A stretch of DNA of 64,000 nt, from contig JAEUWY010000005.1 of NCBI GenBank assembly GCA_022059125.1, positions 620,001-684,000 on the forward strand. Direction: 5' to 3'. Positions 20,946-32,846 of the stretch are shown here, piece by piece (position 1 is the first letter of the stretch; each line of letters begins with the position of its first letter). Origin of the DNA: Corynespora cassiicola (lineage: Eukaryota > Ascomycota > Dothideomycetes > Pleosporales > Corynesporascaceae). A program made the translations under genes and the position numbers. The notes below the pieces were generated by a model. That model did no database searches and was not told where the DNA came from. It saw only the letters and a program-made list of their open reading frames with translations.

Positions 20946-23900
20946 ATGGCTTCCCGCCACGCTGATTCAGCAAGGTCTCGCGGAGGTGATCGCTACTCCG
21001 CACCCCGCCGTGACGACCGTCGTGAAGACCGCCGCGACGACCGCCGATACGACAGTTACTCGCGAGACGATCGCCGCCGAGATGACCGTCGCGACGACCG
21101 TCGAGGTGACAGACGCGACCGATACGACGATCGCCGCGACGTAGGACGTCGGGATCGCGATGCTCGTCGCTCGCGCTCACCTGCTGGTCGACGAGACCGA
21201 TCTCGTGATCGCTACTCAGACCGCTACCGCGATGACAGGTCCCACCGCGACCGAGGCTACGACGACCGTGAGCGCGACCACCGGCGACGCGACGACCGCT
21301 ACCATGGCGATCGACGCCGCGACGAGCGCGGCGGCTCCTACGAGAGTGACCGCCGCCTAGGCTCTGCCTCTGCCACTCCCGGTGCTGACTCGAGGCTTCG
21401 TTCCGATGGAGTTGACGATGTGTCCCGCGATGAGCGACACAAGCGTGACGAGACAACAAAGGAGCAGGAGAAAGAAGACGAGAAGAAGAAGCGCCTCGCC
21501 AAGTTGGAGCTCTGGAAGAAGCAGCAGGCCGAGAAGAAAGCTCTGGACCTGGCCAATACACCCGGAGCTGGGGCCTCTCCTGCTATGTCTGGGCCGTCTA
21601 CACCCACTGTGGTTGCTACGCCCCCAGCCACCACTCAGAAAGAGCAGCCTATCAAAGCCAAGACAAAAAAGGAAAAGGGTGATGCTGCGATGAAGCAGAC
21701 AGAGAAGAGGAAGAATTTCCAGCTTGATCCCAACGCGGCCATCAAGAAAGTTGGCGCTGCACCGGCCAAAGCAAACGGTGTCGGTGCTTCTTCTGGAAAG
21801 TCGAAACCAAATGCACTCCAAGAGGATGATGCTCCAACCAAGAACATCCTGCATGACGACGAGGACAATACTACCAAGCGCACTTTGCAGGCACTAGAGG
21901 ATTTCGAGCCAATGGACGTCACGGATGTGCCTGCTTTGGACGATGACGATGTGGCAATGAGCGACATCGACAGCGATAGTGAGGAGCTTCGCGCTCAGCT
22001 TCAGAAGCGCGCTGAGGGTTTCACCAACGAGAACAACACTGCAAAGGACCTCCCCACTGCAGGCTCCACTGCTGAGAAAATGGAGGTTGACGAAGGTGCA
22101 GGAGCCGCCGATGACGACGACATCGACCCCCTCGATGCTTTCATGGCCGGTCTCCACGAGACTGAGCCCAAGAAGAAAGCCCCCCAGGGTCAGGCAATGT
22201 TCAGTGATGATGCCGAGCCCGACATGACCGCTGTTGAAGGAGAAGACTTTCTTGCCCTTGCTGCCTCCAAGAAGAAGAAAAGCAAAGAGGTACCCGTCGT
22301 CGACCATTCCAAGGTTGAATACGAGGATTTCCGAAAGAACTTCTACACTCAGCCCAGCGAAATATCTCAAATGACCCCCGAAGAGGTGGCTGATCTCAGA
22401 CATGAACTAGAGGGTATCAAAGTCAAGCCCGATGACGTCCCGCGTCCTGTCACCAAGTGGGCCCAGATGGGTCTACTCCAGCAGACAATCGATGTCTTCA
22501 GCAAGGTTGGCTACGAGAGGCCCACGTCAATTCAGGCCCAGGCCATCCCTATCGCAGAGTCCGGTATGGACCTTATCGGTGTTGCCAAGACAGGCTCTGG
22601 AAAGACTTTGGCGTTTGGCATCCCTATGATTCGACACATTCTTGATCAGCGGCCACTCAAACCAACCGATGGGCCCATTGTCCTCATTCTTGCTCCTACT
22701 AGGGAGTTGTCTCAGCAAATTGTCACTGAACTCAAGCCATTCCTCAAAGCTTCGCGCATCAATATCGCGTGCGCCTATGGTGGTCCGCCCATTTCTGAGC
22801 AGATCGCAATGATCAAGCGAGGAAATATTCACGTTCTTTGCGCGACCCCTGGTCGTCTTATCGACTTGATGCAGAGCAACAATGGGCGTGTGCTTTCTTT
22901 CAAGCGCATCACCTATGTTGTTTTGGACGAAGCAGACCGTATGTTCGACATGGGCTTTGAGCCCCAAGTCCGCAAAGTTCTTGACAACATTCGCCCGGAT
23001 CGCCAGACCATCTTGTTCTCAGCAACCTTCCCCAAGAATATGGCAGCCCTTGCCCGCAAGGCGCTCACGAATCCGGCCGAGGTCATCATTGGTGGTCGCA
23101 GTGTTGTTGCCTCAGAGATCACCCAGATCATTACCGTCGTGCCGCCCACCTTTGAGAAAAAGCTTGATCAATTGCTTCTGCAGATTGGTAGACTATTCAA
23201 CGAGAACGAGAACAATCAAGTCCTTGTTTTTGTTGAGAGGCAAGAGACTGCTGAAGATCTTCTCTCGAGGCTGATCAAGGCTCAGTGGACGGATGTCAAC
23301 ACCATCCATGGCGCAAAAGATCAAGAGGACCGCACCGAGGCCATCGAAGATTTCAAGAAGGGCATTCTGCGCATTTTAATTGCTACCTCTGTCGCCGCAC
23401 GTGGACTAGATGTGCCTCGTCTAGCCATGGTATTTAATTTCGACTGCCCAACACACTTGGAAGACTACGTACACAGGTGTGGACGCACAGGCCGTGCTGG
23501 TAACAAGGGAACTGCTATCACGCTGATCGAGAACCCTGGGCAAGAGCGTTACGCCGTACATCTCGCCAAGGCCTTGAAGCAGAGCGATAACGACGTTCCC
23601 GAAGACCTTCAGAAAATGGTGAATGTTTTTACTGACAAAGTCAAAGCTGGGCAAGAGAAGTGGTATGATCCTGGCTTCGGTGGCAAGGGCTTGGACAAAC
23701 TGGATGCTACACGTGCCGCTGAAAAGAGACGCGAGAAGCGAGCCCATAAGCTTGAAGGCGAGGAGGCTAGCGATGATGAAGCCGAGATGCCTCTCACCAA
23801 GAAGACGGAAGCTACACCTCCACCAGGTAGTGCGCCCGCGGAGACGACTGATGAGCCGTCGTGGATGTCCGTATTGAAGAAGGACTTCACTGTGCATAAG

Positions 23901-24428
23901 ACAGAGCGCCCCGAAGCCTCTTCCAGCAAGCCGATGACTGCCAAGGAGAGGGCTCTGGCTGCCGCCAACAAGGTCGATGGACGATTGAGCATGAAGGGCA
24001 AAATTCATCACGGTCAGCCGATCGACAACAAGGGTCCTGATGCTGGCTTGTATCACTCAACAATCGAAATCAACGACTTCCCTCAGAAAGCTAGGTGGGC
24101 CGTCACGAACCGCACCAATGTCGCCAAGATTCTCGAGAACACCGGTGTTTCCATCACCACGAAAGGCAATTTCTATGCCAAGGGGAAAGAACCGGGAGGT
24201 GCGTGCCCTTTTAGCTCTTTTAATTATCTCCCTTCCACCCCCCTTCCACTCCCTAACACAACTAACGACACCATAGAATCGGACTTGCCCAAGCTGTACA
24301 TCCTTGTGGAGGGCGATACCGAGAACCAAGTTACTTCGGCCATGATGGAACTCGTGCGTCTTCTCAAGGAAGGCACCATGGCAGACGATGGTCCCGCTCG
24401 TCTTCCTGGTCGCTACAATGTCGTTTAG
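20946..24428 (+). CDS. PRP5: DEAD-box pre-mRNA splicing helicase Prp5
   Basis: ATP-dependent RNA helicase that remodels the U2 snRNP for branch-site recognition. Two exons: 20946-24198 and 24277-24428. The 78-bp intron (GTGCGT...ACCATAG) is stop-free and in frame, but its removal gives GKEPGE-SDLPKLYILVEGD, matching the family C-terminus; 1134 aa. Residues about 10-135 are an Arg/Asp-rich, RS-like tail made of RDDRR units. Charged, acidic linker regions follow. The helicase core carries AKTGSGKT (motif I), PTREL (Ia), DEAD in VVLDEADRMFDMGF, SAT, and HRCGRTGRAGNKG (VI). The Q-motif region is WAQMGLLQQTIDVFSKVGYERPTSIQ split around Gln. The conserved C-terminal domain follows. Confidence 0.96.
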   Translation: MASRHADSARSRGGDRYSAPRRDDRREDRRDDRRYDSYSRDDRRRDDRRDDRRGDRRDRYDDRRDVGRRDRDARRSRSPAGRRDRSRDRYSDRYRDDRSHRDRGYDDRERDHRRRDDRYHGDRRRDERGGSYESDRRLGSASATPGADSRLRSDGVDDVSRDERHKRDETTKEQEKEDEKKKRLAKLELWKKQQAEKKALDLANTPGAGASPAMSGPSTPTVVATPPATTQKEQPIKAKTKKEKGDAAMKQTEKRKNFQLDPNAAIKKVGAAPAKANGVGASSGKSKPNALQEDDAPTKNILHDDEDNTTKRTLQALEDFEPMDVTDVPALDDDDVAMSDIDSDSEELRAQLQKRAEGFTNENNTAKDLPTAGSTAEKMEVDEGAGAADDDDIDPLDAFMAGLHETEPKKKAPQGQAMFSDDAEPDMTAVEGEDFLALAASKKKKSKEVPVVDHSKVEYEDFRKNFYTQPSEISQMTPEEVADLRHELEGIKVKPDDVPRPVTKWAQMGLLQQTIDVFSKVGYERPTSIQAQAIPIAESGMDLIGVAKTGSGKTLAFGIPMIRHILDQRPLKPTDGPIVLILAPTRELSQQIVTELKPFLKASRINIACAYGGPPISEQIAMIKRGNIHVLCATPGRLIDLMQSNNGRVLSFKRITYVVLDEADRMFDMGFEPQVRKVLDNIRPDRQTILFSATFPKNMAALARKALTNPAEVIIGGRSVVASEITQIITVVPPTFEKKLDQLLLQIGRLFNENENNQVLVFVERQETAEDLLSRLIKAQWTDVNTIHGAKDQEDRTEAIEDFKKGILRILIATSVAARGLDVPRLAMVFNFDCPTHLEDYVHRCGRTGRAGNKGTAITLIENPGQERYAVHLAKALKQSDNDVPEDLQKMVNVFTDKVKAGQEKWYDPGFGGKGLDKLDATRAAEKRREKRAHKLEGEEASDDEAEMPLTKKTEATPPPGSAPAETTDEPSWMSVLKKDFTVHKTERPEASSSKPMTAKERALAAANKVDGRLSMKGKIHHGQPIDNKGPDAGLYHSTIEINDFPQKARWAVTNRTNVAKILENTGVSITTKGNFYAKGKEPGGACPFSSFNYLPSTPLPLPNTTNDTIESDLPKLYILVEGDTENQVTSAMMELVRLLKEGTMADDGPARLPGRYNVV

Positions 24429-27400
24429 ACGTGTCTCCTCCCCTCTTCCCTTTGATTTTCCCTATGTTCCTCCGCATTCTGGCGTCTTCAAGGTAAAATA
24501 TACCGGGCTATGGAAGGATTGCATGGAATGGCGTTTGGTGTCGGTGTACTATCAGGCCAATCAGTGGGCCACAGTTTCCTGACGATTTGCCTATTACCAT
24601 TACGTTGGTGGTATAAGTGCGTGCTAATGATTAGAGTCTTGCGCTGGACGTACCTTTCGATTAGCTCTTCCCGTCGTCTCTCTGTCTGTCTGTACGGCGG
24701 GCCAGGACATCGATGTGGGCTAGGTAGTTTGGTGTTTGTCTGAGATCAGAAATTTTTCAAAACAAGAACACCTTTGTATGGCGTTATATGTGCTATGTTT
24801 TTTTCATTATGGTGGTCGTGCAAGCTGACATTGACAGCTTCTTACTGCCATTCTTGAACTAACATGTATCAGATCAATAAAAGCGGGCTCTATTTGCTAT
24901 AGGTACACGTCAGAAGATAACAATACTTCTTCATGGCCCTGTTGCATGTTGATATCGTCGAGTTTATGATAGAATTATTTGTTCGGTTCATCCTTGTAGA
25001 ACCAGGTATTGCTGCGTATGGTGCCCCTGTGATGTACTTTCTACGGATTACTTCTCAGAATTGCTGACATTACAGTATTGTATCATGCGAACACAAAGTT
25101 TGCGTGACTGTATGGGGGCGAGGAGAAGCAGAGTGTCTATTTCTAAGACTGAGATTGATTTTCTCGTAGCTAATGCGTAATCGGGGAAACATTGCAGGAA
25201 GAAGCGGTGAGCTCTTTGTCGTTTCTGTTTGATCTTACCACTCCGGTTTTTGCAAATGTTTGAAGGTTTGACTTTTCGAGGCAAAGGTGTGCTTCAGGGA
25301 AAGATTATATGGATGAGCATTATGTTGCAACACCGATCCAGGACTCAGGGTATTCTTTTTAACACGATTTAATCATTTGACATTCCACGAGAAGGACTTG
25401 GTTCATTAGGTATGGATAGGTATGGCCCTGATATCTTTTGAATCTCCAATGCCATGATCCAGCTGGGAGTAGATTATTAGTCCTGGATATATATTGTTTG
25501 CTACTGAGGGGTAAACACAGGTCCGTCTTTAACAGCGGTGCTCTACCTTAGTTGTATATAAGGTATGGCCCTATTGGTCTCCGCGGCGTTTATATCAACG
25601 TCTCTTGAAGAGGATTGCAGCATTTAACTAATTCCATGCCAGATCGTCACCATATGTGCCCGATTCCACACCATTCGAATGTTATAAGCTCGTAGAAACG
25701 ACAACTCGTCGAGTATAATTAAGTCGGACATCACATCCATCTAAGTTTTCTTAAAAGAAATACCAAAGATAAGAAATACATCACGATCTGAAGTTTATTT
25801 CCTATTCGATATCAGTCCTCAAAGCGTACTGGGTGGAATATCCATCACTGTATGATTCTGTCTGGATCATCCAGGCCAGTATCAAGCAGTATATTATCTT
25901 CAGCCCGGAACGTAATTGCGCTCCTATTTCACCTATACCGTGACCTCTGACCATCATATCCCGATTTTCGGATAGCGGCTAACATACGCAGTGTTTGAAA
26001 GCGTGTATAGAGGTCATTTGTCAACAAATCACGAGTACTCATAAAGGCAGAGAGAAATCCATGCACATGACGTCAAACAATGACCTTCTGCTTGAAAGAA
26101 ACAGAAGCACGCATAAGCCCGAATAGAGGAAGCCAAGAGATAGGGATACGAGATAGGCATGCGCTTCGTCATCACATGGCCTTCTGTTCGTGTAAGAGTG
26201 CAAGCCGAGACCCTGGATACGGTAGCGAACTCGGTATCTGGAAAGCCAGGCGCCAAAGTGATCACGCAGTCCCTTTCCGCAGCGGGTGGAGAAAGTTGGT
26301 GGAGCTTGACACGCCTTTCGGGAGTTTCGTATGCTCCACCTACCCAAAATGCGTCCCCACGCAAACTCCCCCGTTCGCATCCCCCATCGCCATCGCAAAG
26401 CTCCATCCCCCAAAGTATCGAATCTAACAATAGAAATCTTCCCTTCCGACATCTCCCGCCTTCATCAAACCCCGATATTACAGTACACTCAGCCGGGACC
26501 AAGGACCGACGAAGCGGCCCCGCGATCCCTCCCTCGCCCGCGATAAGGGAACGGAAAACATGGCGACGGCGCAGCACAGGGCTGCTGCCTTGCTTCCCGA
26601 GAGAGAGATGCTTGCTTACCGTCATCCGTCCTCGTGTCGTCCCAACCTTGGCTCGTCCCGTCCCGTGGCACCCTCTTCTTCGTTGTTCAGCTATCTGCTG
26701 TACTGTCTCTTGATTTTTCCCTGTTTAGCCGGCCGCGCTGAGCGGGGTAGCTAGCTGGGATGTTGCGCCAAGCCGTGAATGTAACCACGTGCATTGGGCC
26801 AGCGCTTCGGGTCGGGCAGCATGGCGGCGATGGCGGTAGTGGTAGCGGTAACGGGTTGGATGTGGGTTCGGGTACTGCTGTTGCCGTTGCCGACTCTTAC
26901 CAATGGTTTTTAGTAAGGAGGGGTCGTGACGCTCGGGGGTGGGCGGTGGCGCGGGGTTGAGAAATCAGGGGACCGCTGCTCGGGGGCTGTGATGTCAGCT
27001 TGGGGCGCAGGGGATGGGGGAACTCGAGGGAGGGAGGAGAAAGTTCTCGACTTGGAGTGGATGCGGGATCGTCGGGGGGAATTCCAAGCGCGAAGGGTGG
27101 GCGGGCAGTGTATCCAGGGATCTGTCTGACGAGGTTCAGGCCGGGATGGGGAACCGACCTGGGTATTTTCCTGATTTGACCCATGAGAGAGGATACACAC
27201 AATATCCATGTGCAATATGAGAGAAGTTATGGTCGAAGAGGGTTTATCGCGATAATTGTCAAGATATGTGCCAAGCTCTCGTACAATAACGCAGGACTCT
27301 ACATCACTGAAAAGCTGTATCAGCAATAATCACGATAGACACTGGATACGGTGATGTTATTGAAGCAGATGTGCAGGAGAAAATTTCCGACCCGACAGCC

Positions 27401-27566
27401 TGTCTTCAGCTGACATGGTACGAAATATCACGAATCAAGTAATTGATTCTCAAAAGACCATAACCTTTACAAATCCAGATACATCGTCCAAATGCGTTGA
27501 GTATGTTTACACGTGAACAGTTTTTATTCCGGTCAACTCCACTTATTTTGCTCATGAAAAAACAAT
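24429..27566. other. Gene-poor region downstream of PRP5
   Basis: About 3.1 kb, AT-rich in 24750-26050 and GC-richer in 26150-27130. In the GC-richer part several overlapping frames on both strands are open, with no family signature and no consistent splice chain. I see no gene, RNA or transposon remnant. Confidence 0.5.
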
Positions 27567-29701
27567 CTACACTAGAGAATCACTCAACCTGTCCTTAGCC
27601 TGATCCTTCTTCACTTTGGCAAACCATTTCACTTCGGTCGGGTGTGGCCACCTATAGTTGACAGGTGACTCACCACCAACGAAGACGAAAGCATCATAGA
27701 TGAAGCCACCAGTAAGACTTCCTGCTAGTCCTGCACCAATCGGGCCATATGCCCACCAACCAGTCGTGAAGATCTCCGTACCATAACCAGCCCACAATGC
27801 AACGAGTCTTGGACCAAGGTCTCGTGCTGGGTTCACACCAAGGCCGGTTTGGTAGCCCATAGAAATGGACAACAAGTAGGTAAAGAGGCCGATGATGAGC
27901 GCATTCAATCCTATCACGATGTCAGCTCACCACCGGCATAGACTAGGCGAACAGCATAGTGCTTACCTGCACCCGGAGGGGCATTCTGATCGTCACCTAG
28001 AGCAAATACCACGATGATCCATATACACATCGACACGTAGTCATTGAAGAAGGCAGTTGTCGGCGAGACAAATGATTGCGGAGCGGTGAAAAATGCCTTT
28101 CCAGTGGTGTTGGGATCAAGGCCCGGGTCCATGTTCAGGATTGCTTCGCGGTATATCAAGTAAGCCAGGGCGCCTGCACAGAAGCCGCCCAGCATCTGAG
28201 CTACGATAAAAGTGAGGCACATGCGCTTCGGGAAACCACGATAGAACCAGAGCGAGACGGATATCCAGGGGTTGAGATGAGCTCCAGACACTCCACCTCC
28301 GACGTAGATGGCAGTCATCACTGCAAGACCCCAAGCTGAGCATTGAGTAGCATATCCGCCGTTCTCAGAGTTAGAAGTTAGGATCGAAAGGCTGCCGGTG
28401 ATTCCCATGAATATGTATACAAAAGTCTTGCATGTGGTTAGTGTGTGAATCGTATTGACAGTGGTTTGCTTACAGAGAGCCATTCCGCCAGTGCCTGAGG
28501 GTGTTTAGCACGAAACCTCGCCAAGGGATTCCTATATGTGTTGTAGAAATCCTGGCGATCTTGTCTTTCCCGCTCCTGAATCTCCTCCTTTTCCGTTTGC
28601 GTATATGATTTGTCCATCGTCCCCTGCGTTCCAGTAGTCTGAGCAGTGTCGGCAGACTTATGTGACTGAACTTCTTGTAACGGGGGCAGCCCTTGTTGAA
28701 GTCCAAACGTATGCGGATGAGGGCGAGATTCTGGAATTTGCAGATTATGCTCGTCGATTCCTCGGTCTCCTATCTGATGGTCATGGCTAAGGCCAGGTAC
28801 GACCGTATTAGTGCCGCTGGATGCTTGCCGTCGTGGTTGGTGGTGTCCTCCAGTCTCGGTACGAGACAATGGAGGCTGTTGGCTTCTTTCTACATCCTGA
28901 AAAGTCGACGGATTTTCGAGGCCTTCCCTAGCATGCTGATTAGAAAAGTAGTCTTCATCGAAGTTGGAGGACCTACGATCGACTCCAGTCCCTCTAGACT
29001 GCGGTTTTCTGACTTGAGCTGCATCGCCCGTCTGAATACCTTCCCTTTCTGCTACTGAAGCCTGCTGGCCCGTAGCTTGGAACTCCGATTCCTTTAAGGT
29101 TCGTCGCGGCCGTCGCATACCTGGGCGAACAGTGCGTGGAAAGGGATTAGACAGGCCAAACAAGGGCTTGTCAGGCTGCTGGCCATACCAGGGGTTGAGG
29201 GAGTAGTATTCATCGTCGACTGGGACCTTTTGTTCCTGCTTCCGTTCGATGCGTTGTCTGTTCAAATCCTCTGCATGAGTTGGGTCCCTGTCAGGTACGC
29301 GTTCATCGTCATGTGCCGTTTGGAACCTCGAGATAGTTGTCGGTGCAGTATTTGTGCGGCTATGGGCACCCCGTGGATCATCAATAGGCTCGAGGTGCGA
29401 AGTTGGGTATCTTTCGAGCGGTGCCGAGCCTGCATAGGAGGTTTGCTGCCGGCCCTCTGGGCGACCTGAACCCGATACAGCTCGAAGATTAGGCCTAGCA
29501 GGCTGGCCACTGTAGTCTTCGGCTCGGCTACCAAAGTAATCTGAACATGGTTAGAGGAGTGGCTCAAAGTCAAGAGCAAACCCGGCCCCTTCTCGGAGTG
29601 TTCGAAGGATTGGCGAAAGCGTTGCGCCACCCATGGATATTGGTTCGGTTCAGGTACACATGGCGCTAAGAAAATAGTTACTTACCACCTTCTGTGGACA
29701 T
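27567..29701 (-). CDS. Aquaglyceroporin with long N-terminal cytosolic tail
   Basis: MIP-family channel for glycerol/water in the plasma membrane. Four exons assemble in phase: 29701-29686 (16 nt), 29540-28474, 28426-27967 and 27910-27567, giving 628 aa. Residues 1-355 are hydrophilic, Gln/Arg-rich and lack domains, as in the regulated yeast Fps1 type. The channel begins HPQALAEWLS-TFVYIFMGI. The first pore motif reads SGAHLNPW (Asn413-Pro-Trp415) in place of NPA. The second is intact, GVNPARDLGPR (541-549), and its Asp after NPAR is the usual mark of glycerol facilitators. The C-terminal tail is short. It stands alone between two gene-poor stretches. The first intron (145 bp) and micro-exon are the least certain parts. 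Confidence 0.9.
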
Positions 29702-31697
29702 GATTAAATCTGGGACCAAAATAAAAATGGAATCGAATTATGAACAATGCGATACTGCTGAATGCGTATTTATGGAATTCCATGATGGACAGCGGTTTTC
29801 TTCCTGTCAGTCATTACGACGTCATAGGGAGAAAAAACTCTCGTCAGGGTACACTAAAATGGAAAAAATTCACATCATTGAGCCTCATAAGTCTCCTTTT
29901 GGCATTAGAATGCCTACATCACCCAATGATGGTTCCATTGTGGGGATTTACTCTGGGTTCATGCCTTGAAGACTCATTCAAAGTGGTTCCCTGTCCAGGA
30001 GTACCCCTACGTGCTGACGACATGTATCCGTATGGCCACAAGGTATCGCGACCCTTTTGCAGTACTGGAGAGCTGCGAGTGAATGGCCTTCATATTGGTT
30101 CAGGCCATCGTGACCCAGCTGCACTTGAACTGCTGTGAAGCGACGAATTTGTTCACTCGATCCGAGAAATCCCGGTTGCATGTATGCGTAAGGGACGATC
30201 TCAGGGCGGTATAATCATCAGTCCTTCATCAGCAAGACATCTACTGGCGATCATCTCTCGAATCGAGTTTTGGCAGCATCAGTCGAAACGGCCAAGATCT
30301 TGAATCGAAAACCGTCTAAATGGGTCACACCCGTGATATGCCTCAGTTGTATGGGGTAAAGCGGAGGCAGTTGCGGACCATAGCAGTTGTACCACACAAT
30401 TTAGCCCAAAGTAAAACCCTAAAACTAGCTCTTTACATGGATAACTCACACACTGTGTTTGGCAGGAATGCTGCACACGTGACCAACAGGATGACGATAT
30501 TCACGGATTCTAATGCCGACTACAGCATCCGACGGCCTGCAACCCAAGCTCAACAGCATGGTTATGAATCCTGAGCTGCCGGAAGAATCTCGGGTAACCC
30601 AATACAAGAAAAATAAAGGTCATGGCGAACGCACAATGTATCGTTGTGTCGGGAGAGCAACCGGAGCGGCGGTATCGAGGAGTTGGAGGCAAAGACTTGG
30701 CGCCATCGAATGACGAAGCCCAGATCTAACCCCGAGCTGCGGAAGCAAACACTCGTAGCCGGAACACAAACTCTAAAGGCGACATCTTATTGCGAACTTG
30801 GACTGGCAACGTTCTAGAGCGAGCTGGACTACCACAACCCCTTGGCTGTTTAGTTCTGCGACTGACTAGTTTGTGCTGGTGTGAGCGATTGCCGAGGGGT
30901 TTTTATTCGAAACCCTTCTTGAAAACTGCCACACTAGTTTGGAAAAACGAAGTCCCTATGAACTACCACATTGGGGAGGCTGAGCACAAGATAAGAGATT
31001 CCTGACGAAGCCGAGTTGCTAGGCGAAGTAACATCCGCCCTGATGCGCAAAATTGGACGCATCGATACGATGTCGGACATATGTACTATTTGGATATGAA
31101 GCTGGAAAGCTAATTGCGGGATGGTTCGACGCGGGAGAAAACCGGATTTTACGATGTCACGAATTCCACCCTTTGTTTTCTGCAGGTCCAGTGACTTTTC
31201 TTTTCCGACCATCAACCGACCACAGCTTTGTGGCTAAGTGGGCCTCAAAAGCCGAAAGTAAGTCCAGCCGATAGGGGCAGGCTGATGCAACTACGGAGTT
31301 AGCGTGCTGGGCCGATAACCCGAGCCACATTGTATCGAAGGTCGGAGGCTTCTGTCGCTAAAGTTTTGTGGAGGTGTTAGTGCACGTGGGTTGGACCGGG
31401 GAAATTTCCCACATTCGTTGCAACGGAGAGCGCCGGCCTTGGAAGTGAGGCATTACTATAATTGGAAGGCTACAGTTTGGTATCTACAGGCCGATTGCAT
31501 GGGCGGCAAAACGGAGTATCAAGTCCCGATTCCGCGGTCCAGGTAGAACCCAAGGTCTCGAAACCCGTATTGGGATGTTCGTTGTAATCGTGTAGCAATA
31601 AAGCCACGGGGCCACGCAATTCTTGGCGCAGTCCTCCGTATGGTCGGCTTCACGTTTCAGCATATGGCAGACATAGTCGAAGATGTCAAGGCAGGCT
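29702..31697. other. Gene-poor AT-rich region upstream of the aquaglyceroporin
   Basis: 2.0 kb without credible coding signal. The left end should hold the aquaglyceroporin promoter and the right end the VPS26 3' untranslated region. Confidence 0.5.
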
Positions 31698-32846
31698 TCA
31701 TGATGCTGCCATCAACTTGTTCTGCTCTTGAGCCAGCGTTAGTCCCTCCGGCGCCTGCCGGAACAGAACAATCTCCGATTGCTTGAAGTAGCGCCGCGCA
31801 TCTGGAAGGTTTATTAGTCATGTTGCGACAGACAAGGCGGGGAAGCTCTTGAGACAGGTGACGGTGAAACAGCTCAGGCGGAGCATGTCGGAGTGGGGTT
31901 ACACACCTTCGTCGATAAGTACCAAGCTAAGGTAATACCGTGTGGAGTACTTCTTGTTCACTTCTCGGAACGTGGGGGTCAGGTCGAAACCGCCCAGGAA
32001 CAGGCGGATGGGAATCGTCTCTCCTGGACCCATGTTAGCTAGCGGAGCTGGAAGGATGCCGCATGCCCTACCTCGCGACGGAGAACCGTCCATGATCTCA
32101 AATCGGACAAGTGTCTCGCTCTCGTTGTACTGATTGGGCGCGGCGCCTGTGGTCTCTCTGCGAATGATTGACAGCTCCATGTGCTTGATCTTCAGCCGCA
32201 CCAGCAAGAAATATATGCGGCCGACGATGACGTCTTTGAGGTGGTATTTTGATTTGGAATATTCAAATTCAATGTGCAGACAGTCCTCGATGCCGACGTC
32301 CATCTTGATGGAGCTGTTGGTCTCTGGAGGTATCCGGTACGAGTACACCCACAGGTCCTTCTCCCTCACGACGTCAGCCATGCGCCGGGACACGGTGACG
32401 CGCACAAAGTAGCGCAGCTTGACGTTGATGCCATTGTACGATTCGTATTGCTTCTCGACGTTCTTGAAATTGAAATCAAAGGTCTGTGGGTGCTGTAGCT
32501 CGCCAGGGGCGGCCAATTCCTGGCCGAGGGAGAGGAACTCGTAGTGGTTTCCGCGGTCGAAGAACATCTCTGGGCGGGGCGCACATCAGCATCGCAGCTC
32601 ACGCAATCAAGTGTCGGGACGCAACCCACCAATTGTACCGATGAACTGCACCTTGATGCCCGTGTGCTCTAGGCGCTTGCCATCCTTGGGGCGGACGGTG
32701 ACCTGGCCCTTGACGGACTCGCCATCGAGATACAGCGGGACCTTCTCTTTGCGGTTCTTGTCGAGCTTCACGTCCACGGCCTGGCGGTCGTCGGTGTCCT
32801 CGAGTACGATGTCGATGTCGACGGGGGTCGACCAGAAGATGGACAT
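31698..32846 (-). CDS. VPS26: Retromer subunit Vps26
   Basis: Arrestin-fold subunit of retromer, which returns cargo receptors from endosome to Golgi. Four exons: 32846-32630, 32569-32072, 32023-31907 and 31801-31698, with introns of 60, 48 and 105 bp, all in phase, giving 311 aa. The start MSIFWSTPVDIDIVLED is the conserved N-terminus. Further family blocks are EMFFDRGNHYEFLSLGQELA, LRYFVRVTVSRR, IHRR-like IIRRETTGAAPNQYNESET and LFLGGFDLTPTFREVNKKYS. The last exon gives DARRYFKQSEIVLFRQAPEG and ends LMAAS. An open extension upstream of the ATG lacks family similarity and is treated as untranslated. Confidence 0.97.

Noticed and set aside
20836..21561. Arg/Gly-rich frame antisense to PRP5
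   Set aside because: It is the mirror of the RD-repeat codons of PRP5 and has no independent support.
26029..26713. Overlapping open frames on both strands in the gene-poor region
   Set aside because: Several frames are open at once because of GC content; none shows a domain, a signal peptide or a splice chain.
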